Part shown: positions 29,661-40,314 of the stretch, piece after piece
How positions within the stretch are numbered: the stretch's first letter is position 1
How the letters are laid out: every line of letters begins with the position of its first letter
Assembly: GCA_000277545.1 (NCBI GenBank)
Contig: AKXM01000006.1
Location: forward strand, 62,001-126,000
Reading direction: 5' to 3'
Source of the DNA: Enterobacter sp. Ag1
Lineage (GTDB): Bacteria > Pseudomonadota > Gammaproteobacteria > Enterobacterales > Enterobacteriaceae
DNA length: 64,000 nucleotides
Translations under genes and position numbers: made by a program
The notes under the pieces: generated by a model
Databases searched by the model: none
What the model was told of the DNA's origin: nothing
The model's input: the letters and a program-made list of their open reading frames with translations, nothing else

Positions 29661-29673
29661 ATCCAGGCGTCGA

Positions 29674-31568
<1,895 letters not shown>

Positions 31569-31586
31569 TCACTCCCCCTCTTCTCA

Positions 31587-31619
31587 GCCCGCCGTCATGA
31601 CGCGGCGGGCCTCTCATTT
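31587..31619 (+). terminator. Likely argR terminator, followed by a gene-free AT-rich stretch
   Basis: GCCCGCCG (31587-31594) pairs with CGGCGGGC (31603-31610), followed by a weak tract CTCTCATTT. The rest of the 369-base gap to yhcN (to about 31860) is AT-rich, shows no ORF worth calling, and probably holds upstream control sites of yhcN. Confidence 0.6.
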
Positions 31620-31868
31620 GGTAATCTTCCGTAAATAAACCTCAATCCAGCGTATGGAATTGCTTCAATACCATTCCACAGGGCATTGTTCTGCGTGTTA
31701 CCGCACAAATAGTCAAATTCACCCATATCTATGATTTTACTTATATTTAACAAAAAAGCCGTGATAAAAATGTCTTTTTAATAACTATCAGGAATAAAAA
31801 ATCATTTCGTTAATTTAAAGTTGCATAGGCAACAATTAGCAGGGTATTAATTTTTCCCGTAACTAGTG

Positions 31869-31874
31869 TATACT
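31869..31874 (+). promoter_or_regulatory. Candidate -10 of the first yhcN
   Basis: TATACT stands about 65 bases before the ATG. No good -35 is present at 17 bases, which suggests an activator or a stationary-phase promoter. In E. coli yhcN is reported as acid-inducible. Confidence 0.4.
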
Positions 31875-31937
31875 TGATTTCGTGATGAGGGTCACAGAAC
31901 GATGACCCAACCAAAAGAATACGACGAGGAAAAAACC

Positions 31938-32201
31938 ATGAACATGAAAGCCACTTTAGTTACCGCCAGCCTGCTCTCCGCTCTGTCATTCGGCGTTTTC
32001 GCCGCTGACTCTATCGACGCTCAGCAAGCGCAGAATCGCCAGTCACTGGGTACCGTTTCCGTTGATGACATCGGCAGTTCTCCGATGGATATGCACGAAA
32101 TGCTGAACCAAAAAGCTGAGCAAAACGGCGCTTCCGCTTATCGCGTGATCGAAGCCCGCACCGGTGGACACTGGCACGCAACGGCAGAACTGTACAAATA
32201 A
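31938..32201 (+). CDS. yhcN: YhcN-type DUF1471 (BhsA/McbA family) periplasmic protein, copy 1
   Basis: Small secreted stress protein of 87 residues: a signal peptide ending near GVFA (about 19-22), then one DUF1471 domain ending in the family tail GxxWHATAELYK. The motif SSPMDM and the GASAYRVIEAR segment are typical. Members of this family respond to acid, peroxide, copper or biofilm conditions; the molecular role is not known. AGGAAAA precedes the ATG at 31938; a second ATG at 31944 would be two residues shorter. By position next to argR this copy corresponds to E. coli yhcN. Confidence 0.93.
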   Translation: MNMKATLVTASLLSALSFGVFAADSIDAQQAQNRQSLGTVSVDDIGSSPMDMHEMLNQKAEQNGASAYRVIEARTGGHWHATAELYK

Positions 32202-32254
32202 GCGTTCTTAGCCCTAAGCCAGTTGAATAGAGTTGAGTAGAAACGTTAAGCCTC

Positions 32255-32299
32255 GGCGGCCCTAAGTAGAAAAATCGCGATTAAGCCCTTCCGGCCGCC
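32255..32299. repeat. Nested inverted repeat between the two yhcN genes
   Basis: GGCGGCC (32255-32261) and GGCCGCC (32293-32299) form an outer stem. The loop contains the palindrome AATCGCGATT (32273-32282) centred within one base of the outer dyad. No T-tract follows. It could be an mRNA stabiliser or processing site between the copies, or an operator for copy 2. Confidence 0.5.
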
Positions 32300-32325
32300 A
32301 CGTTAAACCTTCAGGAGTAAAGACT

Positions 32326-32592
32326 ATGAAAACCAAATTAACTATCGCCGCACTGAGCCTGCTGTCCTTTATCTCTTTAGGCGCTAACGCTGCCGCACAC
32401 CAGATCAACAGCGAACAAGCTCAAGGCCTGCAATCCATGGGTTCCATTTCTGTAAGCCAGGTCGGCAGCGCACCAATGGATATGCGTCAGGAATTGTCCC
32501 AGAAAGCCACAGAACAAGGTGCCTCTGCTTACCGCGTGATTGAAGCCCGTAGCGGCGATAACTGGCACGCAACCGCAGAGCTGTACAAATAA
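32326..32592 (+). CDS. YhcN-type DUF1471 periplasmic protein, copy 2
   Basis: Second DUF1471 protein, 88 residues, 124 bases after copy 1. The signal peptide ends near GANA (about 19-22). The mature part shares roughly 40 of 63 aligned residues with copy 1, including GASAYRVIEAR and WHATAELYK, so a tandem duplication is likely. The signal peptide and N-terminal mature part have diverged more. E. coli as I know it has a single yhcN here. AGGAG precedes the ATG. Confidence 0.92.
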   Translation: MKTKLTIAALSLLSFISLGANAAAHQINSEQAQGLQSMGSISVSQVGSAPMDMRQELSQKATEQGASAYRVIEARSGDNWHATAELYK

Positions 32593-32620
32593 ACCCTCGT
32601 CGTACTTGTCCTACGACTTT

Positions 32621-32645
32621 GCCCCCGCTCGCCGGGGGCTTTTTT
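32621..32645 (+). terminator. Terminator after the yhcN pair
   Basis: GCCCCC (32621-32626) pairs with GGGGGC (32634-32639) around GCTCGCC, then six T (32640-32645). It is a strong rho-independent terminator for the yhcN genes, just before the convergent yhcO. Confidence 0.9.
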
Positions 32646-32663
32646 ATGGCCGCGGCTCAAACG

Positions 32664-32936
32664 CTAGCCGTGAATGTTAAAGCGGAGCTGGCCTTCCAGT
32701 TCTTCTTCTGCCTCGTCAAAAAGCAGAATGAGCGCCCCGAACCTGCGCCGCTTGCTCTCCGGCAAATGCGCAAATTCGATCTCCACGGGCAGCGGTAACA
32801 TTGACGCCGTGACCACGTCCCACAGGCTATCCAGGTCGTGAACCTGCTCTTTGCGTAGCGCGAGTTGCTCCGCAAACTGGCGATAGAAAGCCAGGTTGTC
32901 CTCGATGTGGTTAAAATCAAAAGTAAATTTTTTCAT
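32664..32936 (-). CDS. yhcO: YhcO, barstar-family protein
   Basis: Small cytoplasmic protein of 90 residues of the barstar (RNase inhibitor) fold, with the conserved [21 protein letters not shown] segment and an acidic helix [10 protein letters not shown] near the end. No barnase-like RNase is visible in the window, so the partner is unknown. The ATG at 32936 matches E. coli (90 residues); the frame to 32963 is not used. It is 35 bases downstream of the aldehyde dehydrogenase and may be co-transcribed with it. Confidence 0.9.
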   Translation of the reverse strand: MKKFTFDFNHIEDNLAFYRQFAEQLALRKEQVHDLDSLWDVVTASMLPLPVEIEFAHLPESKRRRFGALILLFDEAEEELEGQLRFNIHG

Positions 32937-32971
32937 CGCTGCCGCCCCGACTCTTTTAAGCAAGCGCTGAG

Positions 32972-34426
32972 CTAAAGCCCGCCGATATGTAGCGTTTTCA
33001 CTTCAAGGAACTCGTCCAGCCCCAGTACGGAGCCTTCACGCCCTAACCCCGACTCTTTCACGCCGCCGAAGGGCCCCAGTTCCGTAGAAACAGCACACTC
33101 ATTGATCCCAACCATGCCACTTTCCAGAGCCTGAGAGACCCGGAAAACGCGCTGTAAATTCTGGGTATAGAAATAGGCCGCCAGCCCAAATGGCGTATTG
33201 TTGGCTCTTTCGATGACCTCTTCTTCCGTTTCAAAGCGGAAGCAGGCCGCAAGGGGGCCAAACGTCTCTTCCCTGGCCAGTTTCATATCATCGTTAGCGT
33301 TGATGATAACGGTGGGCTGCCAGAAATTGCCGCCCAGCGCATGGGGCTTGCCGCCGACAAGCGCTTTCCCACCTTTCGCCAGCGCGTCATCAACATGCTC
33401 TCGTACTTTTTCCACCGCAGATTGCTCAATCAGCGGCCCGACAATCACGCCCTCTTCCAGGCCGTTGCCTACTTTCAGCTTCCCAACCTCTGCAGCAAGC
33501 TTATTCACAAAACTGTCGTACACATTTTGCTGGATGAAGAAACGGTTAACGCTGACGCAAACCTGGCCAGCATTACGGAATTTGTTAGCAATGGCACCTT
33601 TTACCGCCGCATCAATATCCGCGTCATCAAACACGATATAAGGCGCATTGCCCCCCAGCTCCATCGACACTTTTTTCATCGTTTCTGCGGCATTACGCAT
33701 CAGCGTTTTGCCCACCGCCGTTGAACCCGTGAAGGAGATTTTGCGCACCTGATGGCTGGCCATAATGGCATCGCTAATTTCCTGGGTTTTCCCGGCCACG
33801 GCATTCAATACGCCGTCCGGCACGCCGGCCTGCTTCGCCAGTTCCAGCAAAGCAAAAGCGGAAAGAGGCGTGTTATTCGCGGGCTTTATCACTCCGGTAC
33901 AGCCAGCGGCCAGAGCAGGCCCGAGCTTGCGGGTCAGCATCGCCATGGGGAAATTCCACGGCGTGATTGCCGCGACTACGCCGACGGGTTCACGCGTGGC
34001 CAGAATGCGAGAACCGGGCTTAACCGGAGGAATAATCTCGCCATTGGCGCGTTTGCCCTGTTCAGCAAACCACTGAATGAAGCTGGCGGCGTAATCCACT
34101 TCACCCTCAGCCTCTTTGAGCGGCTTCCCCTGCTCAAGGGTCATTAACCGGGCGAGCCAGCTTTTGTTCGCCAGCATCAGTTCAAACCAACGGTAGAGAA
34201 TTTCAGATCGCTGTTTGGCGGTTTTCGCCCGCCAGGCGGGGAAAGCTTTGCTGGCGGCCTCAATCGCGGCTTCGGTTTCTCGTTTGCCGGCTCTTGCCAC
34301 TCTGGCCACTATTTCTCCCGTAGCAGGATTCAGCACATCAAAAGTGTCTTCGAGCGAATGCCACTTGCCTGCGACCAGATAGCCGGTTTTAAAGAGCTCA
34401 CTTTGCGGGAGTGTCTGATTCGTCAT
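32972..34426 (-). CDS. NAD(P)-dependent aldehyde dehydrogenase, succinate-semialdehyde dehydrogenase type
   Basis: The 484-residue enzyme aligns well with E. coli GabD. It has the ITPWNFP cofactor-binding segment, FTGSTAVGK, the general base Glu256 in SMELGGN, and the nucleophile Cys290 in [12 protein letters not shown]. GabD has a second Cys two residues after the nucleophile; here it is Ser292. The enzyme likely oxidises succinate semialdehyde or a related aldehyde to the acid. No gabT, gabP or regulator is adjacent. E. coli has no gene at this place between yhcO and aaeB, so this is an accessory insertion, possibly a GabD paralogue with a different substrate. Confidence 0.88.
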   Translation of the reverse strand: MTNQTLPQSELFKTGYLVAGKWHSLEDTFDVLNPATGEIVARVARAGKRETEAAIEAASKAFPAWRAKTAKQRSEILYRWFELMLANKSWLARLMTLEQGKPLKEAEGEVDYAASFIQWFAEQGKRANGEIIPPVKPGSRILATREPVGVVAAITPWNFPMAMLTRKLGPALAAGCTGVIKPANNTPLSAFALLELAKQAGVPDGVLNAVAGKTQEISDAIMASHQVRKISFTGSTAVGKTLMRNAAETMKKVSMELGGNAPYIVFDDADIDAAVKGAIANKFRNAGQVCVSVNRFFIQQNVYDSFVNKLAAEVGKLKVGNGLEEGVIVGPLIEQSAVEKVREHVDDALAKGGKALVGGKPHALGGNFWQPTVIINANDDMKLAREETFGPLAACFRFETEEEVIERANNTPFGLAAYFYTQNLQRVFRVSQALESGMVGINECAVSTELGPFGGVKESGLGREGSVLGLDEFLEVKTLHIGGL

Positions 34427-34480
34427 AATAGCTCCTGTTCATAAGTGTTCATCCCATGGACCGCAGTTAAGTATAGATAG

Positions 34481-34504
34481 AAAAAAGCCGACGCAGGCGT
34501 CGGC
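34481..34504 (-). terminator. Terminator of aaeXAB
   Basis: On the minus strand GCCGACG-CCTG-CGTCGGC (complement of 34487-34504) is followed by six T (complement of 34481-34486), directly after the aaeB stop. Confidence 0.88.
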
Positions 34505-34524
34505 TCTTCAGGCTAAGGTTGGGC

Positions 34525-36486
34525 TCAGGCGTTAATCAGCGTGTGCCGGTAGCGATGTAAAATGTCCGCCAGCCGTTTCACCGGCTCGGTGACCTGCCGC
34601 GGCGCTTCCCACAGGCGAAGTTTCTCTTGATAGATTTCCAGCTCGCCTAAAAGGCTTTCGTAATAGCGCTCTCGCTTATCATCACTGCTGGCAGAAATCA
34701 CCTTATCCGCCGTTTTACGCAACTGCCGGTGGAAGGCAGAGAGATCGTCATTGACCGGGATAGGCGCATCGCGCAGGCGTTGATGCGCGATGATTAGCGT
34801 CAGCGCAAGGCGATAACGATCTATGTCGCCAGGGAACATGTTCAACAGTAAAAACAGCTGCTGATACAGCGCCGGAAGGTGGTTCTCTTTCCGCCGGGCA
34901 TTATTAGTCGTCAGCGCCGATACCGCAGCGGAGACAAACTGGTTCAGTAGCGTGCGGCCCGTGCGCTCTTTCGAATTATCTCGGATCAGCAGGATCACCA
35001 TCATGGCCAGGAAACAACCGACGATCTGCCCCAGCGCGCTGTCGAGGAAGCTACTGAAATGGAAAGTCATCGGGTTATCCAGCACGATAATATTTATCGT
35101 CCCGGCCAGCGCCCCCATAGAACCCAGCCGCCGCTTCTGCACCTCAATGCCCATAAAGAAGCCCAGCAGGGCAAGGCTGATACACAGCAGCAGCATACTC
35201 TGCTGCGTGGACGGCAGCACCACAAGGAAGTAGAACGCGCCGAGCGGCAGCGCCACCAGCATGCCATACAGGAAGTCGAGCGAAACCATGCGCGGGTTAG
35301 GCAGGCGCATTGCCAGCGCCGTCACCACCGCAATCATCACCATCGCGCCGCTGCCGGATGTCCAGCCGGTCCAGAGCCAGAACAGGCTTCCAAGCACGCA
35401 GGAAATCGTCGTGCGCCAGAAGTTAATCATCGCGTGATGGCCCTCGGCGGATTCCACCTTCACCACCGCTTCACCGTTCAGCACTTCTTCTTCAATCGCG
35501 CTCACGCGGCTATTACTGATAAACCCGCGCTTCAGCAACAGATAGCGGGTCGAGGCGGAAACCCAGGATCCGATGGTTATCGGTGTGGCCTTTTCGCCCA
35601 TCGCAGATATCGCTCGGCGCAGCACTTTCATCCGCTTATAAACGTCGTCGGCGGTTTCCACTTCGACGGCAAAAAGCTGGCGGAATTCTGGCGTGACGTA
35701 TTCGGGCCGGGTGTTTTGAATCAGGAAAGTTTCACAGGCCTGGGTGATCAGCGTCAGCGAAAGGGTGTTGATCGCTTTCAGGCGTCGGTTGGCCTTCGCC
35801 CAGCGGGCGGATTCCATATTCAGGTTGGCACGCATGCCGTTCAGCGCGGTGACTTTACGCACCAGCCCGCTCCAGGCTTTATCCACCTCTTCTTTGTCGC
35901 CGTGGGCAATACAAAGCTGCATCAGGCGGTATTGGTCCACCAGCAGGTTATCCAGTTCCCGGTCAATCTCCTGCTTGATGGAACGCGGAGAAAACAGCAG
36001 GTCGGCGACGATGGCACACACAATCCCGATAACGATTTCGCTACAGCGTTCAACGGCAAACTGCGGCGTAGTCAGCGGAGCAACCTGAATAGTGACCACA
36101 ATAATCAGCGCAGTGTAGCCCGCGAGGCCCCAGGCATAGGAGTTTTCGACGCGAACAAGCGACGAGACCCAGGTACAGAATCCAGCCCAGATACAGCACA
36201 CCAGCAGCATGACAACCGGGGCACGGATCAGCGTGATAATGATGACCAGCGCGGCCGCACAGCCAATAAATGTCCCGATAATGCGCAGCATCCCGCGGTA
36301 GCGTATGGCCCCGGAATAAGGCTCTCCTCCAGCGGCAAAGGCTGGCCCAGCGGCCACAATCGCGGCGGTCAGCACCGCCCAGCGCGGCGTTTCCAGCTCA
36401 AAGTGAAAACCGACAAACACCGCCAGAACAATGGCGAAAGCGAGCTTTATCGCAAAGCGGACGTGCAGCCTGGAAATGTTATACAT
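34525..36486 (-). CDS. aaeB: AaeB, aromatic carboxylic acid efflux pump subunit (FUSC family)
   Basis: Inner-membrane pump of 653 residues. Two blocks of membrane segments (about 11-165 and 370-520) are each followed by a cytoplasmic part, the layout of the fusaric acid resistance (FUSC/PET) family. In E. coli AaeAB exports p-hydroxybenzoate and other aromatic acids as a metabolic relief valve. It starts 10 bases after aaeA. Length is close to E. coli AaeB (655 from memory). Confidence 0.95.
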   Translation of the reverse strand: MYNISRLHVRFAIKLAFAIVLAVFVGFHFELETPRWAVLTAAIVAAGPAFAAGGEPYSGAIRYRGMLRIIGTFIGCAAALVIIITLIRAPVVMLLVCCIWAGFCTWVSSLVRVENSYAWGLAGYTALIIVVTIQVAPLTTPQFAVERCSEIVIGIVCAIVADLLFSPRSIKQEIDRELDNLLVDQYRLMQLCIAHGDKEEVDKAWSGLVRKVTALNGMRANLNMESARWAKANRRLKAINTLSLTLITQACETFLIQNTRPEYVTPEFRQLFAVEVETADDVYKRMKVLRRAISAMGEKATPITIGSWVSASTRYLLLKRGFISNSRVSAIEEEVLNGEAVVKVESAEGHHAMINFWRTTISCVLGSLFWLWTGWTSGSGAMVMIAVVTALAMRLPNPRMVSLDFLYGMLVALPLGAFYFLVVLPSTQQSMLLLCISLALLGFFMGIEVQKRRLGSMGALAGTINIIVLDNPMTFHFSSFLDSALGQIVGCFLAMMVILLIRDNSKERTGRTLLNQFVSAAVSALTTNNARRKENHLPALYQQLFLLLNMFPGDIDRYRLALTLIIAHQRLRDAPIPVNDDLSAFHRQLRKTADKVISASSDDKRERYYESLLGELEIYQEKLRLWEAPRQVTEPVKRLADILHRYRHTLINA

Positions 36487-36496
36487 AGCGGCCTGC

Positions 36497-37429
36497 TTAA
36501 CCGAACTCGCGCAGACGATGCATCAGCTTAATAAAGGCTGAGTCATTCTCCGCTTTGCGGTCTTTTTCTCCCGTCACAACGACAGTGGCCGTTGTCCCGG
36601 CGGGATACAGATTCCCCATCTGTTCATCAAGGCGGATTCTGACCGGCACACGCTGAGCAAGGCGGACCCACTCAAGGTTGGAGTCGACCGTTGCCATGCC
36701 TTTTGAATCGCTGGTACTGCTGGCGTTCGTCACCCCGGCAGAGATGCTGTCGACGCTGCCGCGCAGCACGCGGTTACTGCCAAGCGGCGTGATCTGTACG
36801 CGATAGCCCGGACGAATTCCTTCCAGTTTGGTTTCTTCCATGTAGGCCAGAATGTAGAACGAATTCTGTTTCACCAGCGCGACGGACGCTGCGCCGCGGT
36901 TAATAAATTCCCCGGTGTGCACGTTAAGGTTGGTTACCCAGCCGTCCGCTGGGGCACGAATGACCGTGCGCTGCAGGTCTAGTTTGGCCAGATCGCGCGT
37001 CGCCTGGGCTTTATCTAGCTGATGAAGAACGGTTTGCAGCGAGTTGTTGGACTGATCAATCTCTTCGCGCGACATGGCCTGAATGCCAAGGGAGTTACGC
37101 CGCCCGGCTTCACGACGTTTTTCAGAGGACAGCGCCTGGTAATAAGCCACGTCTGCTTCGGCCTGCTCGAGCGCTTTCTGGTAGCGCGGCTGGTCGATGG
37201 TGAACAGCACCTGGTCTTTTTTCACCAGTTGGTTGTCCTGAACGTTCACGCTGGTGATAAGCCCGGACACGTCCGGCGCAATGGCAACAACGTCAGCGGT
37301 GAAACGCGCGTCTCGTGTCCACGGGGATTCGGTGTAAAACACCCACGCACGGAAGATAGCGATGAAGGCCAGCAGCACCAGCAAAAGCGTGATAGCGGTA
37401 CGGGTTATGTTTCTTGTTAGTATTTTCAC
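36497..37429 (-). CDS. aaeA: AaeA, membrane fusion protein of the aromatic acid efflux pump
   Basis: HlyD/EmrA-type adaptor of 310 residues: one N-terminal membrane anchor (about 11-30), a lipoyl-like half ([20 protein letters not shown]), a helical hairpin (about 85-150), and the second lipoyl and barrel parts ([20 protein letters not shown]). It connects AaeB to the periplasm and outer membrane. It begins seven bases after aaeX. Confidence 0.95.
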   Translation of the reverse strand: MKILTRNITRTAITLLLVLLAFIAIFRAWVFYTESPWTRDARFTADVVAIAPDVSGLITSVNVQDNQLVKKDQVLFTIDQPRYQKALEQAEADVAYYQALSSEKRREAGRRNSLGIQAMSREEIDQSNNSLQTVLHQLDKAQATRDLAKLDLQRTVIRAPADGWVTNLNVHTGEFINRGAASVALVKQNSFYILAYMEETKLEGIRPGYRVQITPLGSNRVLRGSVDSISAGVTNASSTSDSKGMATVDSNLEWVRLAQRVPVRIRLDEQMGNLYPAGTTATVVVTGEKDRKAENDSAFIKLMHRLREFG

Positions 37430-37436
37430 ATCAACC

Positions 37437-37640
37437 TCAAACGAACAAACGCGAAATCAGATAAAAAAGGCAGCAATAGAGAGCTGTATTGAATAATGCA
37501 GGGTGCCAGACAAAATCATAAATGCCGGTTGGGGTCAGCAGCCGACGCGCCAGCCAGAACGCGGCGAGCGACAAAATTAATTCGAAGAATATCGGCGGAA
37601 AGGAAAGACCGAATATTACGATAACCGGAAATAGACTCAT
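37437..37640 (-). CDS. aaeX: AaeX, small membrane protein of the aae operon (DUF1656)
   Basis: A protein of 67 residues with two hydrophobic segments (about 5-28 and 45-65) and the DUF1656 motif [15 protein letters not shown]. The ATG at 37640 (MSLFPVI) matches E. coli AaeX; the frame extends to 37673. Its own function is not known; it is the first gene of the operon. Confidence 0.92.
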   Translation of the reverse strand: MSLFPVIVIFGLSFPPIFFELILSLAAFWLARRLLTPTGIYDFVWHPALFNTALYCCLFYLISRLFV

Positions 37641-37776
37641 TTTGACCTTGATAAGATAATGCAGGCGATACATAACTCGACGACAAACCGCGACGGAGAG
37701 GCCAGAAAAGGCGGGCGAGCGTGCGGTATGAGTTATGTTAATAATAATATATTAACGTAACTGTTACCCTGTTATC

Positions 37777-37815
37777 TATAATGTGTGATCTAAATCACTT
37801 TTCACTCAGAGTGAA
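37777..37815. promoter_or_regulatory. CRP-like site and palindrome in the aaeX-aaeR divergent promoter
   Basis: TGTGATCTAAATCACT (37784-37799) is one base from the symmetrical CRP core in its right arm. TTCACTC-A-GAGTGAA (37801-37815) is a perfect seven-base inverted repeat that ends two bases before the aaeR ATG. A TATAAT (37777-37782) precedes them on the plus strand. The palindrome covers the aaeR ribosome-binding region, so it may be an AaeR autoregulatory site. CRP control of the operon is inferred from the motif only. Confidence 0.5.
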
Positions 37816-37817
37816 CA

Positions 37818-38765
37818 ATGGAACGACTGAAACGTATGTCGGTGTTTGCCAAAGTCGTTGAACTTGGCTCCTACACCGCTGCCGCAAGGCAGCTACAAAT
37901 GAGCGTCTCTTCCATCAGCCAGATCGTGTCCAAGCTGGAAGATGAGCTACAGGTTAAACTGCTTAACCGCAGCACCCGCAGCATTGGCCTGACCGAAGCC
38001 GGCAAAATTTATTATCAAGGCTGCCGCAAAATGCTGCACGAAGCACAGGAAGTCCACGAGCAGCTTTACGCCTTTAACAACACGCCTATCGGCACGCTGC
38101 GCATCGGTAGCTCTTCAACTATGGCACAGAATGTTCTCGCCGACATGACCGCCGAAATGCTGCGTGAACATCCCGGCCTGACCGTCAACCTGGTCACCGG
38201 CATACCGGCACCTGACCTGATTGCCGATGGTCTTGATTTGGTCATTCGCGTCGGCGCTTTGCAGGATTCGAGCCTGTTTTCCCGCAGGCTGGGGTCAATG
38301 CCAATGGTGGTTTGTGCCGCCAAAAGCTATCTGCACATTCACGGTACGCCGGAAAAACCGGCTGATTTGGCTAACCATTCATGGCTGGAATACAGCATCC
38401 GGCCGGATAATGAATTTGAGCTGATTGCGCCCGAAGGGATCTCGACCCGCCTGTTGCCGCAGGGCCGCTTTGTCACCAACGATCCGATGACGCTCAGCCG
38501 GTGGCTGAAAGCCGGAGCAGGTATTGGCTATGCGCCGCTGATGTGGGTGATCGACGAGATAAATAGCGGACAGCTGGAGATCCTGTTCCCTCGCTATCAG
38601 TCCGATCCCCGTCCGGTGTACGCGCTGTATACCGAAAAAGACAAACTGCCGCTGAAGGTGCAGGTATGTATTAACTATCTGACGAACTATTTTGTGAAGG
38701 TAGCGGAGCTTTATCAGGGCGTGCAGGGCAGGAACGGGAAGGCAAAACAAACGGGCCGGAGCTAG
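37818..38765 (+). CDS. aaeR: AaeR, LysR-type regulator of aaeXAB
   Basis: The 315-residue LysR-family protein has an N-terminal winged helix (about 1-60; SYTAAARQLQMSVSSISQIVSKLE) and a periplasmic-binding-type effector domain (about 90-300). In E. coli AaeR (also studied as QseA in pathogens) activates aaeXAB in response to aromatic acids. It is divergent from aaeX, the usual arrangement. The C-terminal tail is a few residues longer than in E. coli. Confidence 0.95.
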   Translation: MERLKRMSVFAKVVELGSYTAAARQLQMSVSSISQIVSKLEDELQVKLLNRSTRSIGLTEAGKIYYQGCRKMLHEAQEVHEQLYAFNNTPIGTLRIGSSSTMAQNVLADMTAEMLREHPGLTVNLVTGIPAPDLIADGLDLVIRVGALQDSSLFSRRLGSMPMVVCAAKSYLHIHGTPEKPADLANHSWLEYSIRPDNEFELIAPEGISTRLLPQGRFVTNDPMTLSRWLKAGAGIGYAPLMWVIDEINSGQLEILFPRYQSDPRPVYALYTEKDKLPLKVQVCINYLTNYFVKVAELYQGVQGRNGKAKQTGRS

Positions 38766-38778
38766 TCCGGCCTCATAT
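38754..38778. terminator. Weak hairpin at the aaeR-tldD convergent end
   Basis: GGCCGGA (38754-38760) pairs with TCCGGCC (38766-38772) around GCTAG, which contains the aaeR stop codon. Only TCATATT follows, so termination would be weak. Confidence 0.4.
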
Positions 38779-38782
38779 TGAC

Positions 38783-40228
38783 TCAGGCAGTGCCGCCCAC
38801 GGTCAGGTTATCAACCTTCAGGGTTGGCTGGCCGACGCCAACCGGCAGGCTTTGGCCTTCTTTACCGCAGACGCCGACGCCGTTATCCAGCGCCAGATCG
38901 TTCCCAACCATAGAAATTTGCTGCATGGTTTCGATGCCGGACCCAATCAGCGTGGCGCCTTTCACTGCCCTGGTCACCTTCCCTTTTTCAATCAGGTAGG
39001 CTTCCGAGGTGGAGAACACAAACTTGCCGGAGGTGATGTCTACCTGACCACCGCCGAAGTTTGGCGCGAAGATGCCGTAATCCACGGACTCGATAATCTC
39101 CTGCGGCGTGGATTTCCCGGCCAGCATGTAGGTGTTGGTCATGCGCGGCATCGGCAGGTGGGCATAGGACTCACGGCGACCGTTCCCGGTAGGCGCCACG
39201 CCCATCAGGCGGGCATTGAGCTTGTCCTGCATATAGCCTTTAAGAATGCCGTTTTCGATCAGCACGTTGTACTGACCCGGCACGCCTTCGTCATCAATAG
39301 AGACGGAACCACGGCGGTTAGCCATCGTGCCATCATCCACCACGGTACAGAGTTCGGAGGCCACCAGCTGGCCCATCTGGCCGCTGAAGACCGAAGTCCC
39401 GCGACGGTTAAAGTCGCCTTCCAGACCGTGCCCGACCGCTTCGTGCAGCAGCACGCCTGGCCAGCCTGCGCCCAGTACCACCGGAAGCATTCCCGCCGGA
39501 GCAGCAACGGCGGACAAATTAACCATCGCCATGCGCACGGCTTCTTTCGCCCAGGCATCAGCCCGCACTTCGCCGTTCACGCTTTCCAGGAAATACTCAT
39601 AGCCAAAACGACCGCCGCCGCCGCTTGCACCGCGCTCGCGCTTGCCGTCTTCCTCAACCTGAACGCTAACCGACAGGCGTACCAGAGGGCGAACATCAGC
39701 CGCCAGCGTACCGTCCGTGGCCGCAACCAGGATCAATTCATACACGCCGGTCAGGCTGGCGCTAACTTCCTGCACTCGGGCATCCGCGGCGCGCGCAACG
39801 CTGTCCACGCGTCTCAGGATGTCGAGCTTCTCTTCACGCGTCATGCTTAGCAGCGGATCGGCGCCGGTATAAAGCGCACTATGCGGAACGTTACCCAGCG
39901 TACGGGCGCGTCCGTCGCCCTGCTCACGAACGATACTGCGGGCCGCATGAGCGCTTTGCTCCAGCGCTTGCAAAGTAATTTGATCGGCATAGGCAAACCC
40001 GGTTTTCTCACCGCTAACCGCACGAACGCCAACGCCCTGATCGATATTCCATGAACCGTCTTTAATAATACGGTCTTCCAGCACCCAGGATTCATGATAG
40101 CTGGACTGGAAATAGAGATCGCCGTAGTCGAGACGGCGCTCGGACAGCTGCCCGAGAATGGAAAACAGATCTTGATGGGTTAAGCCATTCGCAGACAGCA
40201 ACTGCTCACTTACCAGGTTAAGACTCAT
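38783..40228 (-). CDS. tldD: TldD, subunit of the TldD-TldE metalloprotease
   Basis: Zinc-dependent protease subunit that, with TldE (PmbA, elsewhere), degrades unfolded peptides, processes microcin B17 and degrades the CcdA antitoxin. The 481 residues include the active-site HEAVGH (His262, Glu263, His267). The C-terminal domain of the family is also intact. Length equals E. coli TldD. Confidence 0.97.
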   Translation of the reverse strand: MSLNLVSEQLLSANGLTHQDLFSILGQLSERRLDYGDLYFQSSYHESWVLEDRIIKDGSWNIDQGVGVRAVSGEKTGFAYADQITLQALEQSAHAARSIVREQGDGRARTLGNVPHSALYTGADPLLSMTREEKLDILRRVDSVARAADARVQEVSASLTGVYELILVAATDGTLAADVRPLVRLSVSVQVEEDGKRERGASGGGGRFGYEYFLESVNGEVRADAWAKEAVRMAMVNLSAVAAPAGMLPVVLGAGWPGVLLHEAVGHGLEGDFNRRGTSVFSGQMGQLVASELCTVVDDGTMANRRGSVSIDDEGVPGQYNVLIENGILKGYMQDKLNARLMGVAPTGNGRRESYAHLPMPRMTNTYMLAGKSTPQEIIESVDYGIFAPNFGGGQVDITSGKFVFSTSEAYLIEKGKVTRAVKGATLIGSGIETMQQISMVGNDLALDNGVGVCGKEGQSLPVGVGQPTLKVDNLTVGGTA

Positions 40229-40314
40229 CGTTTCGCTACTCTTATTGCTTATCGCCCGTTTGGCGAGGAATGGTTTATTTATGGAGCTTGCGGCAATTAA
40301 CCGCTAACGTCAAA

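Noticed and set aside
35059-36531. 490-codon ORF antisense to aaeB
   Set aside because: Shadow of aaeB; low-complexity His, Gln and Arg-rich sequence without family features.
38852-39850. 332-codon ORF antisense to tldD
   Set aside because: Shadow of tldD with no supporting feature.
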